A stretch of DNA of 64,000 nt from Bradyrhizobium barranii subsp. barranii (GCF_017565645.3 NZ_CP086136.1:8291501-8355500); one strand, 5' to 3'. Positions 19,426 to 28,548 are shown, numbered from the stretch's first letter. The notes: generated by a model not told the origin, from the letters alone. Made by a program: numbers and translations.

Positions 19426-20136
19426 ATGTCTCAGAAACTCAACGCTGCGATCGCCATAATCGGCATCGATATTGGCAAGAACTCGTTCCACATCATTGGC
19501 CAGAATCAGCGCGGCGCCATCGTGCTGCGGCAGAAGTGGTCGCGCGGCCAGGTGGAAACGCGGCTCGCCAACCTGCCGCCGTGCTTGATCGGTATGGAGG
19601 CCTGCGTTGGCGCACATCATCTCAGTCGCAGGCTCCAAATGCTTGACTGGCGTCGGCTGGATGCGCGGATCGAGGGGCTGTCGAGCGAGATCGAGACGCT
19701 GGCCCGTCAAGATCAGGCCTGCGAGCGACTGATGACAGTGCCCGGCATTGGCCCGCTTATCTCGAGCGCAATGGTGGCCGCGATCGGCACTGGAGACGTG
19801 TTCTCGAAAGGCCGCGACTTCGGCGCCTGGCTTGGGCTGGTGCCGAAGCAGATCTCGACCGGCGACCGCACGATCCTCGGCAAGATATCAAGGCATGGCA
19901 ATCGCTACCTGCGCGCGCTGTTCGTGCAAGCCGCGTGGGTCGTGCTGGTCAAGGTCAAGTGTTGGGAGCGCTATGGCCTCAAATCTTGGATCGAAGCCGC
20001 CAAGAAACGATTGCACCACAACGTGCTGGCGATTGCGCTCGCCAACAAGCTCGCCCGGATCGCGTGGGCGGTTCTCAACAAGGGACGCGCCTTCGAATGC
20101 GTCAAGACGGAGGAGATGGCGTCCCGACCTGCCTGA
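19426..20136 (+). pseudogene. IS110-family transposase with an internal in-frame deletion
   Basis: From ATG 19426 the protein begins like a full IS110 transposase (AIIGIDIGKNSFHIIGQ, IGMEACVGAHHLSR), then jumps after RRLQML to DWRRLDARIEGLSSEIE, skipping the roughly 100 residues that hold the second half of the catalytic domain. The Tnp20 part follows (CERLMTVPGIGPLISSAMV, WLGLVPKQISTGD). It is a different IS110 lineage from its neighbour at 17864. The open frame survives but catalysis should be lost. Confidence 0.8.
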
Positions 20137-21694
20137 TCCTCGCGCCGTGCTCGGGGCCGTCAAGGCGCAGCCTCGCCGCGGTCGAGCAAGACGTCAGGAC
20201 AGCACGACGGCCGGCCTTGACGGCCCTTGCGCGCGGCGCGTCTGCGCGCGCAGGCCGGGACAAAGGAACGACCGCCAGGCACGAACGAAGGAACGGCGCA
20301 AAGTGAGGTGCGATCGATGACGTAACCAACATCCCTTAAGCGGCTTCGCATAGCACACGATATGAAATCTCCTCGAGCAAACGCGAAAAGCATACGAGCA
20401 GCAACTCGTCCCAGGCGAGTATCTCGCGACGAAACCCGTCAGGCCTATGTGACCGGCGCATTCGCACTATCGATGCTCATCGCCCGGTTCATTTCGGTTG
20501 AGCGAGAGAGATCCAAACCGCTTGCCTGACACGCGCTTGGTCTGCCGGAAAATGCCATACTAGACCAAATCACGAGCTACTAAGATTCGGAGAAAATTCG
20601 GTTCTCCGGGCCTGTCGAACGCATAATTGGGTCGACGATGGGACTTCTCTGGCGGGAAAGACGGCCGGATTTTCGGCCTGTCTCCACATCGAAGTACGAA
20701 GTGACTTCGGGTGGCTGGCGGAGGGAGAGAAACTGGGATCGAACCTTAAGTGCCGCACTTGCTTGGCTAATGCGCCGGTGATGCGCCCCGGGCGAAGCCC
20801 TCGTCTTCTAGGCGCGGCACGCGTCCGGATGTGGGAGTGTCGCATGACGCTGAGAACTATTTTACTGGCTCTCTTCCTCTTCAACTGGAGTGGGAGAGAG
20901 CTACCGGATTGAGGAAGGCAAGTTGGTTGAGACTTGGATCACCTAGACCCGCGAACTGACAGACGTCTTACGAACTCCCTTGGGCCTTGGAACGAGCGTG
21001 AGCTACTGCGGGTCGTGAGTGTGGACAATCGGGAAGCAAAGAGGCCGCCAACTGAGGCGGCCTTACTTCTTCGGCGTCGTCCATCGTTCCTGCGGCGTAT
21101 CGGTCCATGACGTGCCGAGCGGACGCATAATTGTCCGCGACGTGGGCGAGTGGCTGGTGCGTGACTTTCAGGGATCTCCCGTCCAAGGCTGGATGATCGC
21201 GGCCGCCGTCGTCGTAGTAAGTGCTTCACTCTGTTACGGCCCATCGGATCGCTCAGCAGCCCAAGGCCGCCTTCGTCGCAGGGCTCCGACCCAGCCAGTT
21301 ACCCGGCCGAGCCACCTGCCAGCTTCCGGACCAATCGACAATTATCCGGGTGAGATCCTCCCTCACTGGTAGTTCGCGCCCTCGGGGCGCACGGTCAATC
21401 GCGTCGCTTTGACGATCGGCCAGCCACTTTCGACATTACTTCAACTCCGGACACGCGGCTGCACCGCACCAACCGACGCGAAGGGCCAGAAGCAGGCATC
21501 AGAACGTCTTGTTGCAATGCTCATGGTAAGGCGAGTGTAGCGTTGCGGGGGGAGCGCCAAACGCACAGGCGATTCTGTCAGCGTGTTTGAGGCCCTGTTG
21601 ATCGACGGTTGTCGCTGTTTTCAATCTTTGGCGGGAAATTGGCCAAGTCTTTTTGGAGTTTTGCAACACTAGTAGCCAATATGAGACGTCTGCC
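20137..21694. other. Long region without recognisable genes
   Basis: Several short frames occur on both strands but none shows a known family, ribosome site or consistent composition. At 20711-20750 the minus strand vaguely resembles a tRNA-Ser 3' end (GGTTCGATCCC, then CTCCGCCA). Probably decayed sequence next to IS110. Confidence 0.4.
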
Positions 21695-21922
21695 TTAGCT
21701 CAACAAAGTGCGGACCTTGTTGGCGGCGTCGTAGATCTCGATCTGAAGCATCGGATATATCGCCTTCAGTTTTCGACCCGATGCTTCAGCGGCCTCGACA
21801 TCGTCAAATTCTGATTTGAAATGCCCGTCGACTATTGTCACGAACCCTTCCATCGGAGGCCGATCGGCTCTTAGTATTTTCTTTGGCTCTTGCTCGTCGA
21901 TTGAGAGAACAGGTTTTTTCAC
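21695..21922 (-). CDS. Small conserved hypothetical protein
   Basis: A 75-residue soluble protein (MKKPVLSIDEQEPKKIL, then GFVTIVDGHFKSEFDD and a helix EASGRKLKAIYPMLQIEIYDA). Start is GTG 21922, with AAGGA ten bases upstream; an ATG beside that site belongs to another frame. Not recognised; a small alpha/beta fold is likely. Confidence 0.6.
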   Translation of the reverse strand: MKKPVLSIDEQEPKKILRADRPPMEGFVTIVDGHFKSEFDDVEAAEASGRKLKAIYPMLQIEIYDAANKVRTLLS

Positions 21923-22191
21923 TAGTTTTCATTCCTTCTGCGGCGTCGCGATCCTTGCGACCGCCGCCGGTTCAAAAGTTGGACGCGCCCAGATCGTAAG
22001 ACCCCCGGCTGCCGGGGACATAAATCTTAGCGGCCGCGGCGCATATTTTGTCTCGGTTGCCGTCAAAGGCATTCAGCAAGCCTGATCATCGGGACGACCC
22101 CCGGCTGGATTCGTGCCAGCGCAACTCAGAAACGCACAGCGTGCCGGGCGGCGTCATAGGAGCGACTAAGGTCGGAAAAGTCGATCATCGT

Positions 22192-22275
22192 TCACCAGTG
22201 GCCGCGCCGCCTACCCCAGTATCCCCCGCCACCGAACAGCAGCAACACGACCACAATAATTAGGATCAATTCCAT
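22192..22275 (-). CDS. Tiny membrane protein (27 residues)
   Basis: Too short for usual gene callers. It reads MELILIIVVVLLLFGGGG followed by YWGRRRGHW: one membrane helix with a basic, Gly-rich end, resembling the second half of DUF3309 proteins. GGAG lies eight bases before the ATG. Homologues of this exact type occur in bradyrhizobia as I recall. Confidence 0.65.
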   Translation of the reverse strand: MELILIIVVVLLLFGGGGYWGRRRGHW

Positions 22276-22457
22276 CGGAATTCTCCGCTGACACCGGCGA
22301 GTGTTTGCCGCGCGCCAAAGTATTCAACGCCGCCTCCAGGTGATTGTTCGCGACAACCTGTAAGCCTCGTCCAATCAAGCCGCCGCCGATCCGGCACCAC
22401 CTTATCCACTTGCGGCGATAGCGACACCTGCCTACGCGCGTCAGCCGCCCCGAAAAG

Positions 22458-22499
22458 TGGCACTCCCTAGGGGAATCGAACCCCTGTTTCAGCCTTGAG
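22458..22499 (-). other. 3' fragment of a tRNA-Glu(CTC)-like gene, probable attachment site
   Basis: The complement contains the T-arm AGGGG-TTCGATT-CCCCT, the acceptor strand AGGGAGT, G73 and an encoded CCA, preceded by CTCAAGGCTG of the anticodon arm. No matching 5' half (expected GCTCCCT) lies upstream. A 3' tRNA piece of this size is what integrases leave as an att site. The isotype is inferred from the anticodon-loop remnant. Confidence 0.55.
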
Positions 22500-22708
22500 G
22501 GGCACAGCTCATATCCTGCCGACACTCGGCGATCTGGTGGTGAGTGAATTAACAGACGATACGCTCCGGCATTGGCGCAACACGCTGGCGGCTTCCCCTT
22601 CTCAGAACCGTCCTGGCATCCTTGAAGGCATGCTTGAGTGAATGGGTCGATCAGACCGATGCTCTCGGCATCGCGCCGGGTGGATGCCCCCCTTTACAAT
22701 TTGTCGGG

Positions 22709-23172
22709 TCACCTGCGTCCGAACAGTCCGCCCACTACGCCACCAATCAGTCCACCTGGACCGCCACCGCTGCGGTGATGGTGAGCACCGCCCCCACCGT
22801 GACGACGGGCCAGACGTCCTTCATCGGATTTGTCACTGCTGCTGGAGCTAGCGTGCGCCGCTGAGACTGACTCGGTCAGTAGCGCCTGATGCTGTTGCGT
22901 GTTGAGGAAGCCAGTCTTGGGATAGCCGCGTGCCGCCTGCCAGCTGGTAATGACAGACCGGGTCGACTCGTCGAACCGTCCGTTGACCTTGGTGTCGAAG
23001 CCGAGACGGGTCAGCCGGCGCTGCACGTCTCGACGCCTTCCCTTGTCGAGGCCTACCTGATCTTCGGTTTCCTGAGTTGCCTCCTGGCCAAAGGTCGCCG
23101 GATCGACGGATGCCAACAGTTCGCGGTCGGCCGTGCTCGGGCCCGCTTTGGCAACATTTGCACCGACGAAAA
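22709..23172 (-). pseudogene. Peptidoglycan-binding-domain secreted protein, 3' part, split by IS3
   Basis: Downstream part of a gene whose first codons lie at 24537-24577. It encodes a PG_binding_1 domain (RRRDVQRRLTRLGFDTKVNG then FDESTRSVITSWQAARGYPK) followed by a Ser/His/Gly-rich tail ending GGVVGGLFGRR. Removing the IS and one copy of the 4-bp AAAA duplication restores one frame of 166 residues from TTG 24577. The intact protein would be exported and bind cell wall; its role is unknown. Confidence 0.8.
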
Positions 23173-23260
23173 AGAGCTGGCCCCGCAAATTCGGACAGTA
23201 GCTTGAGTGGATTTTCTGCCTGACAGCGGCGAGGATTCTTGCTGCGAATCAGGAGCGAAG

Positions 23261-23566
23261 ATGACGAAGAAGAGCCGCCGGACGCATTCTCCGGCATTCA
23301 AGGCGAAGGTTGCTTTGGCTGCGGTCAAAGGCGACAAGACACTGGCGGAGCTGGCGCAACTGTTTGATGTTCATCCGAACCAGATCACGATCTGGAAAAA
23401 CCAGCTCCTGGAAGGCGCCGCCGGCGTGTTTGGGCATGACAAGACATCGGCCGAGACGCCGGTCGATTTGAAGGCGTTACATGCCAAGATCGGCGAGCTG
23501 GCGTTGGAAAACGATTTTTTGTCCGGCGCGCTCACCAAGGCGGGCCTGCTGAGCGCAAAGCGATGA
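23261..23566 (+). CDS. IS3-family transposase OrfA
   Basis: A 101-residue helix-turn-helix protein (RTHSPAFKAKVALAAVKGD, then TLAELAQLFDVHPNQITIWK) with a C-terminal leucine-zipper-like region. It binds the element ends. ATG 23261 has AGGAGCGA upstream. Its TGA overlaps the orfB start by four bases (ATGA); in this family a fused OrfAB is often made by frameshifting. Confidence 0.9.
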   Translation: MTKKSRRTHSPAFKAKVALAAVKGDKTLAELAQLFDVHPNQITIWKNQLLEGAAGVFGHDKTSAETPVDLKALHAKIGELALENDFLSGALTKAGLLSAKR

Positions 23567-24390
23567 TCGACCGCGATCATGATCTTTCTATCGTGCGCCA
23601 GGCGAAGGTCCTGAAGCTGGCTCGCAGCACGGTCTACTATGAACCTCGGCCAGTTTCGGCCGAGGACCTTGCCTTGATGCGTCGGCTCGATGAGCTGCAT
23701 CTCGATTATCCCTTCGCGGGAGCGCGTATGCTGCGATCGTTGCTGCGGCGGGAGGGCGTATACGCCGGTCGCCGCCACATCGCGACGCTGATGAAGCGCA
23801 TGGGGATCGAGGCGGTCTATCGTCGCCCGAACACGAGCAAGCCGGCTCCGGGTCACAAGATCTACCCGTACCTGTTGCGCGGATTGAAGATCGAGCGGCC
23901 CGACCATGCGTGGGCAATGGACATCACCTACATTCCGATGCGGCGTGGCTTCGTCTATCTCGCGGCGGTCGTCGATGTGTTCAGCCGACGGGTCCTGGCC
24001 CATCGCGTCTCGATCACAATGGAGGCGGCCTTCTGCGTCGAAGCGGTCCAGGAGGCGTTGGCGAAGCACGGCAGGCCCGAGATTTTCAACACGGATCAGG
24101 GCAGCCAGTTCACCAGCCTCGAGTTCACCGATGTGCTGCTGGACGCGAAGATCGCCATCAGCATGGACGGCAAGGGCGCCTGGCGCGACAACGTGTTTGT
24201 CGAGCGGCTCTGGCGCACGGTCAAATACGAAGAAGTATATCTCCGCGCCTACGACAGCGTGTCCGAGGCGCGAGCGTCAATTGCCAAGTATCTGGCCTTC
24301 TACAATCAGGGACGCCCTCACTCGAGCCTTGACGGGCGCACGCCCGACGAGGCTTACTTCGGCACGCAAGCTATGGTGATGGCCGCATGA
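23563..24390 (+). CDS. IS3-family transposase OrfB (DDE integrase)
   Basis: A 275-residue catalytic subunit: HTH_21 region (LDYPFAGARMLRSLLRREG) and rve integrase core with the triad D in WAMDITYIPM, D in FNTDQGSQFTS and E in VFVERLWRTVKYEEVYL, ending with YNQGRPHSSLDGRTPDEAYF. Length and all catalytic residues are normal, so the element may be mobile. Confidence 0.92.
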   Translation: MIDRDHDLSIVRQAKVLKLARSTVYYEPRPVSAEDLALMRRLDELHLDYPFAGARMLRSLLRREGVYAGRRHIATLMKRMGIEAVYRRPNTSKPAPGHKIYPYLLRGLKIERPDHAWAMDITYIPMRRGFVYLAAVVDVFSRRVLAHRVSITMEAAFCVEAVQEALAKHGRPEIFNTDQGSQFTSLEFTDVLLDAKIAISMDGKGAWRDNVFVERLWRTVKYEEVYLRAYDSVSEARASIAKYLAFYNQGRPHSSLDGRTPDEAYFGTQAMVMAA

Positions 24391-24399
24391 CCGTCGCCG

Positions 24400-24456
24400 A
24401 CGGTTTTGTCGTCGCTCTGGTCGGGCTACGCCCTCCCGACGCAACGACAAAACCGT
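24400..24456. repeat. Perfect 13-bp inverted repeat downstream of orfB
   Basis: ACGGTTTTGTCGT at 24400 pairs with ACGACAAAACCGT at 24444 around a loop of about 31 bases that itself can fold (GGTCGGG and CCCGAC). Lies inside the IS3 element; could stop transcripts or act in element-end recognition. Confidence 0.6.
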
Positions 24457-24536
24457 AAAGCCCCGCGTTCAGCATAACCCGGCAGGAATCCACTTAAATC
24501 CAGCGGGGCGCTGTCCAAACAACCGGGGCCAGCTCT

Positions 24537-24577
24537 AAAAGTCCCAAGACTGACAATGCGATGATGAAGACACGCAA
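24537..24577 (-). pseudogene. 5' end of the peptidoglycan-binding protein gene split by IS3
   Basis: TTG start at 24577 with AGGGAAG upstream, reading LRVFIIALSVLGL before the IS boundary. Joined to 23168 it completes the signal peptide (FVGANVAKAG). See the entry at 22709. Confidence 0.7.
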
Positions 24578-25333
24578 TGGCTTATTCTTCCCTAATCCTA
24601 GAGCCTCTCAGTGATTTCGATTTTGAGAGCTGATGTCGGGCAACTGTTATCGGGGTCACTTGTTCCTTATCCCGCATCGAATGTTACACCGCATTACACT
24701 GAGACTGCCCAATAAGAGAGGGCCGATGCGCGCCCGCCTGTCCGAATTGGGTTGCCCTCAACCGGGGTGCGACCACCGTCAAAAACGGTCCTGATGCCCT
24801 TGAAATGGGATGTCTGTTTATGCTGTCTATTGGCGACGTCATCGTCTGCTACGGTCGAGTGAAGCTCACCGACAAGCACCTCGCCTCCAAGATCCATTGC
24901 GTTGACGACGAGGTCATCGGATGGCGGGAGCGCCGCAAGCAGCGCAGGCGCGACCGCCATGGCTCTGGCTCCCTTAGCTCCGACGGGAATTGGCTTCTCG
25001 TATTCTGGGTCCGCTTCAGTAAAACGTCGCGCAATGGTTCGTCTTAAAGGCGGCCTACCTCGTATCTGAGTGCAAGAGCCTCGCGGCTGACCGACCCTGA
25101 AGGGGACGTTTCTTTGCGCATATCTAGCCACACGCAAAAGCCGCCAAGGTCTCCCTCGACGGCTCGTGCCGTTGCGTTTGCGTAGAGGTACTGTGTCGAG
25201 CGGTGCTCGAACGCAGCCCGTGCTCGCTCTTATTGGACGCACGCGACCGTCAATGAGGGCCGGTGGGTGCGTTGCCAGTGTGGCGGGCCAACGATCCCCG
25301 ATCCTTATCACATGTGACTGGCGGCGATGCTCT
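24578..25333. other. Region without a recognised gene
   Basis: A minus-strand open frame spans about 24694-25431. Its last third (EYEKPIPVGAKGARAMAVAP, then NAMDLGGEVLVGEL) has coding-like composition but fits no family I know, and the first part overlaps the SIR2 fragment's junk tail. Could be a gene remnant. No RNA or IS end seen. Confidence 0.3.
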
Positions 25334-25822
25334 TCAAGCGAGCACTGCTGTCCCATTCGATGAAATGGCAAGCCCACGGATAAGCCGTTTTTTCTTCTGG
25401 TCCACGGACGCAAGCAGCTGAATGCGGCCAATAGGATGCGGCTCGGGCGCCAGTCCCATCTGCGGCTCGACGCTCAAACGCTCGTTGTGTTTCGCCGCGT
25501 ATTCAAACCCCAAGTCATAGTTCGTGGTGAACACACGCGCGCGTGGCTTCCTTGCACCGCGTCGGGCGATTTTTCTTAGGATCGCCTGATGTGCAGACAG
25601 GTCCGTTTGATCGCTCACGAAGTCGACACGAGCCGCAATAGACTTTTCGGCTGATGCGATGAATTCAGCGACGTCACGAGCCTCCTCCAGTCCGAACAGC
25701 TCCAGGTAGATTTTGCAGTGAGTTAGGAGTTTCTCGATGTTCTTTTCCGCGATATCTTGATTTGAACGAGGCATATAGCGGGCGATTACGTCAATCGAGC
25801 CTTGGATGGCTTCGTATCCCAA
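25334..25822 (-). pseudogene. SIR2-family (NADase-like defence) protein fragment
   Basis: The 162-residue frame matches the middle of SIR2-like proteins: an N-terminal helical part (EKNIEKLLTHCKIYLELFG), TDLSAHQAILRKIARRGARK and the strand RVFTTNYDLGFEYAA, where the Asn-Tyr-Asp motif is typical. After about residue 112 the sequence no longer fits and the catalytic His region is absent. Both ends of the expected 300 to 400+ residue protein are missing. Related intact proteins act in anti-phage defence by NAD depletion; this copy is a relic. Confidence 0.55.
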
Positions 25823-26053
25823 AGGTCTCTCATGCCGGGCGCCGTAATGGCGTTCGGGCCGCTATTCTTCGCACAGAAGGAGGAGCCTGCCCCTGTCAGG
25901 AGGATGCGGTTGCAGCATCTCAAACAGGCTCAAGAGTCAGCGGCTCGGACGCTCCATGATCGATCAATGATCTACAGCATGTAACAATGAGATATCCCTC
26001 TTGTTGAAGCTTCGATTGGCCATGTAAGGGACATCAAAGGGTTACGCTGGATC

Positions 26054-26100
26054 TGGTAGCGGGGGAGGACTCGGACCTCCGACCTTACGATTATGATCCC
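26054..26100 (-). other. Degenerate tRNA(CAT) 3' fragment, copy A
   Basis: The complement reads from GGGATCATAATCGTAAGG through the T-arm region GGTCGGAGGTCCGAGTCC to CCCCCGCTACCA. The CAT anticodon loop, T-arm and encoded CCA are visible but stems are weakened and no 5' half exists. It pairs with copy B 410 bases away. Confidence 0.5.
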
Positions 26101-26466
26101 CCGCTCCCCTCATTGTTACGACTAACTCCATCGAGTCGAGACGCGGCCCTACCTCGCTGATGGCGCCCTTCAGGCTGCCGGTCCACCGAGGCTTCAGCTT
26201 GCCCGTTACGCGCTTCAGACAGAGCGCTCGATTCGCTTGCTCGGTGACGTGATCCAAACGGGAATGTCCACCGGGACGGCAATCCCGAGCAAGGCGGCGC
26301 CGGCCCTTTGTTCAATCCGTGCTGCTGGGCGGACCCAACAATTTGCGCTGCTGCATTTCCAAGGAGTGCTTTTTTTGTTGCGGCAGATAGGGAACCGAAA
26401 ATGTGGTGCGAGACGTGGTGCAAAAAATTCGCAGCGAACGAAATGGAATTAAGTCATTGATTTTAC

Positions 26467-26518
26467 TGGTAGCGGGGGAGGGACTCGAACCCCCGACCCC
26501 AGGATTATGATTCCTGAG
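26467..26518 (-). other. tRNA(CAT) 3' fragment, copy B
   Basis: The complement has an intact anticodon arm CAGGA-ATCATAA-TCCTG (anticodon CAT, Met/Ile2 type), the T-arm GGGGG-TTCGAGT-CCCTC and acceptor CCCCGCT-A-CCA. The D-arm and 5' acceptor strand (expected AGCGGGG) are not found upstream. Better preserved than copy A; the two are direct repeats, as expected from integrase att sites. Confidence 0.55.
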
Positions 26519-26750
26519 GCTTAACCTGCAGCAGCCTCCTGGGCGCCACGATCATGGCCGTTCCGGCGATCCAGTGACCTTCGCCGGCAACCGCGACCGC
26601 GACCAATTTCAACGGCTCCACAGTCGCCGTCGGCACCGCCAACAAAAACAGCGATTGGTAGGGTCCGAGATTCTCGATCCGTTGTCAGAGGCTCATGAGC
26701 AGCTCCTGGGTCTAGTTCAACGACGCAACGAACGGCGACGTTCCATCGTC

Positions 26751-26775
26751 GGAACATTTGCCACTTTATCCCGTT
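26751..26775 (+). promoter_or_regulatory. EcfG-type general stress promoter
   Basis: GGAAC at 26751 and CGTT at 26772 with exactly 16 bases between, matching the alphaproteobacterial EcfG consensus GGAAC-N16/17-CGTT, 33 bases before the start of the PRC-barrel gene. Confidence 0.75.
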
Positions 26776-26808
26776 GCATGGGACCCACATAAATCGAGGA
26801 GCTCGGAT

Positions 26809-27204
26809 ATGAAGAAAGATTTCGCAATCGGATGTCTGCTGGCCGCAACGATGGCAACCGGTGCATTCGCCGCGACCACCGTGCTGACCGCGGCACCGAC
26901 CGAAAGTTGGACGGTGACGAACTACTACAAGCAGGCCGTGTACGACCCGAAGGAAAGCAAGATCGGCGATGTCGACGATGTCCTCGTCGACAAATCGGGC
27001 AAGATCACGGGACTGGTGATCGGGGTCGGCGGATTTCTCGGCGCTGGCGAGAAGGATGTCATCGTGCCGTTCACCGCGGTCAAGACCGCCAAAAAGAACG
27101 ACAAGTGGTGGCTGACCCTCGACGAAACCAAGGACGACCTGAAGGGCGCCCCAGGTTTCAGGTACGATCGAGCCAGCACCACCTGGGTGCCGGAAAAGAA
27201 ATAG
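26809..27204 (+). CDS. Secreted PRC-barrel domain protein
   Basis: A 131-residue periplasmic protein: signal peptide (1-20, ending TGAFAAT), then one PRC-barrel (about 40-110) with KIGDVDDVLVDKSGKITGLVIG and GFLGAGEKDVIVPF. PRC barrels bind partners or ligands; secreted ones are frequent in rhizobial stress regulons, function unknown. ATG 26809 has GAGGAG upstream. The perfect EcfG promoter just upstream predicts induction in the general stress response. A paralogue is at 41558. Confidence 0.85.
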   Translation: MKKDFAIGCLLAATMATGAFAATTVLTAAPTESWTVTNYYKQAVYDPKESKIGDVDDVLVDKSGKITGLVIGVGGFLGAGEKDVIVPFTAVKTAKKNDKWWLTLDETKDDLKGAPGFRYDRASTTWVPEKK

Positions 27205-27405
27205 TCAGTCGGTTCGTCGCGGAGAGCGAGCGGGACCTCGACGCTCGCTCTCCGATCTAGGAGGGGGTGCCTCGACACGTTGGCGCACCCTGCACCCCTC
27301 CGCTTCCACGCCATCTACCGACCCAGGTAATCCGATTCCGGGAGGCGTTCTGGCTTCTCGGCGCAACCAGTGATGTAGGGAAACGTGGGACGGGCAAATC
27401 CGAGC

Positions 27406-28548
27406 ATGAGCCGAAAGAAGCCGGACGAATCCAGATCGGTGGATTCCAAGGAGAAGGCCCGGGCGAAACCGGGGCATAAGCCGTTGCCGCTTGGATCGGA
27501 CGCACGCAAGAATGCGCGCGTCGTGTTCGCTTTGGCGATCGTCGCACTCTCCCTTTGGACCGCCGCGGGCTTCCTCTCCGCGTTGATATGGGCCACCATA
27601 CTGGCCATTGCTCTGTGGCCCCTGTACGTAGCATTCGCAACTCGCGTGACGTCGGGCCCGTCCGGCTGGGCCGCGTTCGCATTCACGTGCTTCGTTGCCA
27701 TCATCCTGTTCACGCCTATGGCCCTCGCGATCTATCAGGTAGCACAGCAGAGCGGGGAGATCGCGGGTTGGCTGAAGAAGGCCCGCGAGAGCGGCATCGA
27801 GGTGCCTGATTGGATCGCCCGCCTGCCGATTGCGGCGGAGATCGCGCAGCAGTGGTGGCGCGCCAACCTTTCGGATCCGCAGGCGGCCACCGGCTGGTTG
27901 AAGGCGATCAGCGCCGACAGCGCGTCGGATCTCTTCAATACTTTGGGCGGCCAGTTGCTGCATCGCATGTTCATGCTGCTCTTTTCGCTGGTCGCGCTCT
28001 TCGTTCTTCTCAGCAACGGCCGATCCGTCGCGAGCCGCTTCCTTGAGACGAGCGAACGAATCCTTGGCCATCCCGGCGAAGGCGTGGTCGAGAAGATCGT
28101 CGATTCCATTCGCGGCACGGTGAACGGCACCGTCGTGGTCGCGGTTGGCGAGGGGCTGTTGATAGGGGTCGGCTATCTCGTTGCGGGCGTGCCGAACGCC
28201 GTCATGTTCACCATTTTCACCACTGCATTCGCGATGCTTCCTTTCGGTGCCTGGGCGGCCTTCTCCGCGGCGGCGCTTGCCTTGATATCGAACGGAAACG
28301 AAGCCGCGGCGGCAGGTGTGTTCTGCTGGGGAGCGGTGATCATGCTCGCCGGCGATCATTTCGTGTGGCCGGTGCTGGTCGGGGGTTCGGCTCGCCTGCC
28401 CTTTCTGTTCGCTTTCGTCGGGATCTTCGGAGGCTTGGCGGCCTTCGGACTTATCGGCCTATTCCTCGGGCCGGTCGTGATGGCAGCCCTGTTGACGGTG
28501 TGGCGTGAATGGGTGTTCCGCCCTGTCGCAGCGACACAGTTCGATTAG
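27406..28548 (+). CDS. AI-2E family transporter
   Basis: A 380-residue inner-membrane protein of the AI-2E (PF01594) family, with a charged N-terminus, paired helices (VFALAIVALSLWTAAGFL, ALIWATILAIALWPLYVAFA), a periplasmic helical part and the C-terminal signature GDHFVWPVLVGGSARLP then GLFLGPVVMAALLTVW. Family members export various solutes; the autoinducer name does not predict substrate. ATG 27406 chosen; the upstream ATG 27385 is equally open. First of four genes in one direction. Confidence 0.85.
   Translation: MSRKKPDESRSVDSKEKARAKPGHKPLPLGSDARKNARVVFALAIVALSLWTAAGFLSALIWATILAIALWPLYVAFATRVTSGPSGWAAFAFTCFVAIILFTPMALAIYQVAQQSGEIAGWLKKARESGIEVPDWIARLPIAAEIAQQWWRANLSDPQAATGWLKAISADSASDLFNTLGGQLLHRMFMLLFSLVALFVLLSNGRSVASRFLETSERILGHPGEGVVEKIVDSIRGTVNGTVVVAVGEGLLIGVGYLVAGVPNAVMFTIFTTAFAMLPFGAWAAFSAAALALISNGNEAAAAGVFCWGAVIMLAGDHFVWPVLVGGSARLPFLFAFVGIFGGLAAFGLIGLFLGPVVMAALLTVWREWVFRPVAATQFD

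Larger units (their letters stand above)
23173..24536 (+). mobile_element. IS3-family element, intact
   Basis: 1364 bases with inverted ends (AGAGCTGGCCCCG at left, complement AGAGCTGGCCCCG at right) flanked by a 4-bp duplication AAAA (23169-23172 and 24537-24540). It holds overlapping orfA and orfB and a large inverted repeat near its right end. Inserted in the signal-peptide region of the gene above, in opposite orientation. Confidence 0.88.

Noticed and set aside
20711..20750. tRNA-Ser-like 3' end
   Set aside because: Only the GGTTCGATCCC core and CTCCGCCA fit; stems do not pair, so too weak to call.
24694..25431. 245-codon minus-strand frame
   Set aside because: No recognisable domain, overlaps the SIR2 fragment; only its last third is plausible, so noted as possible remnant, not a gene.
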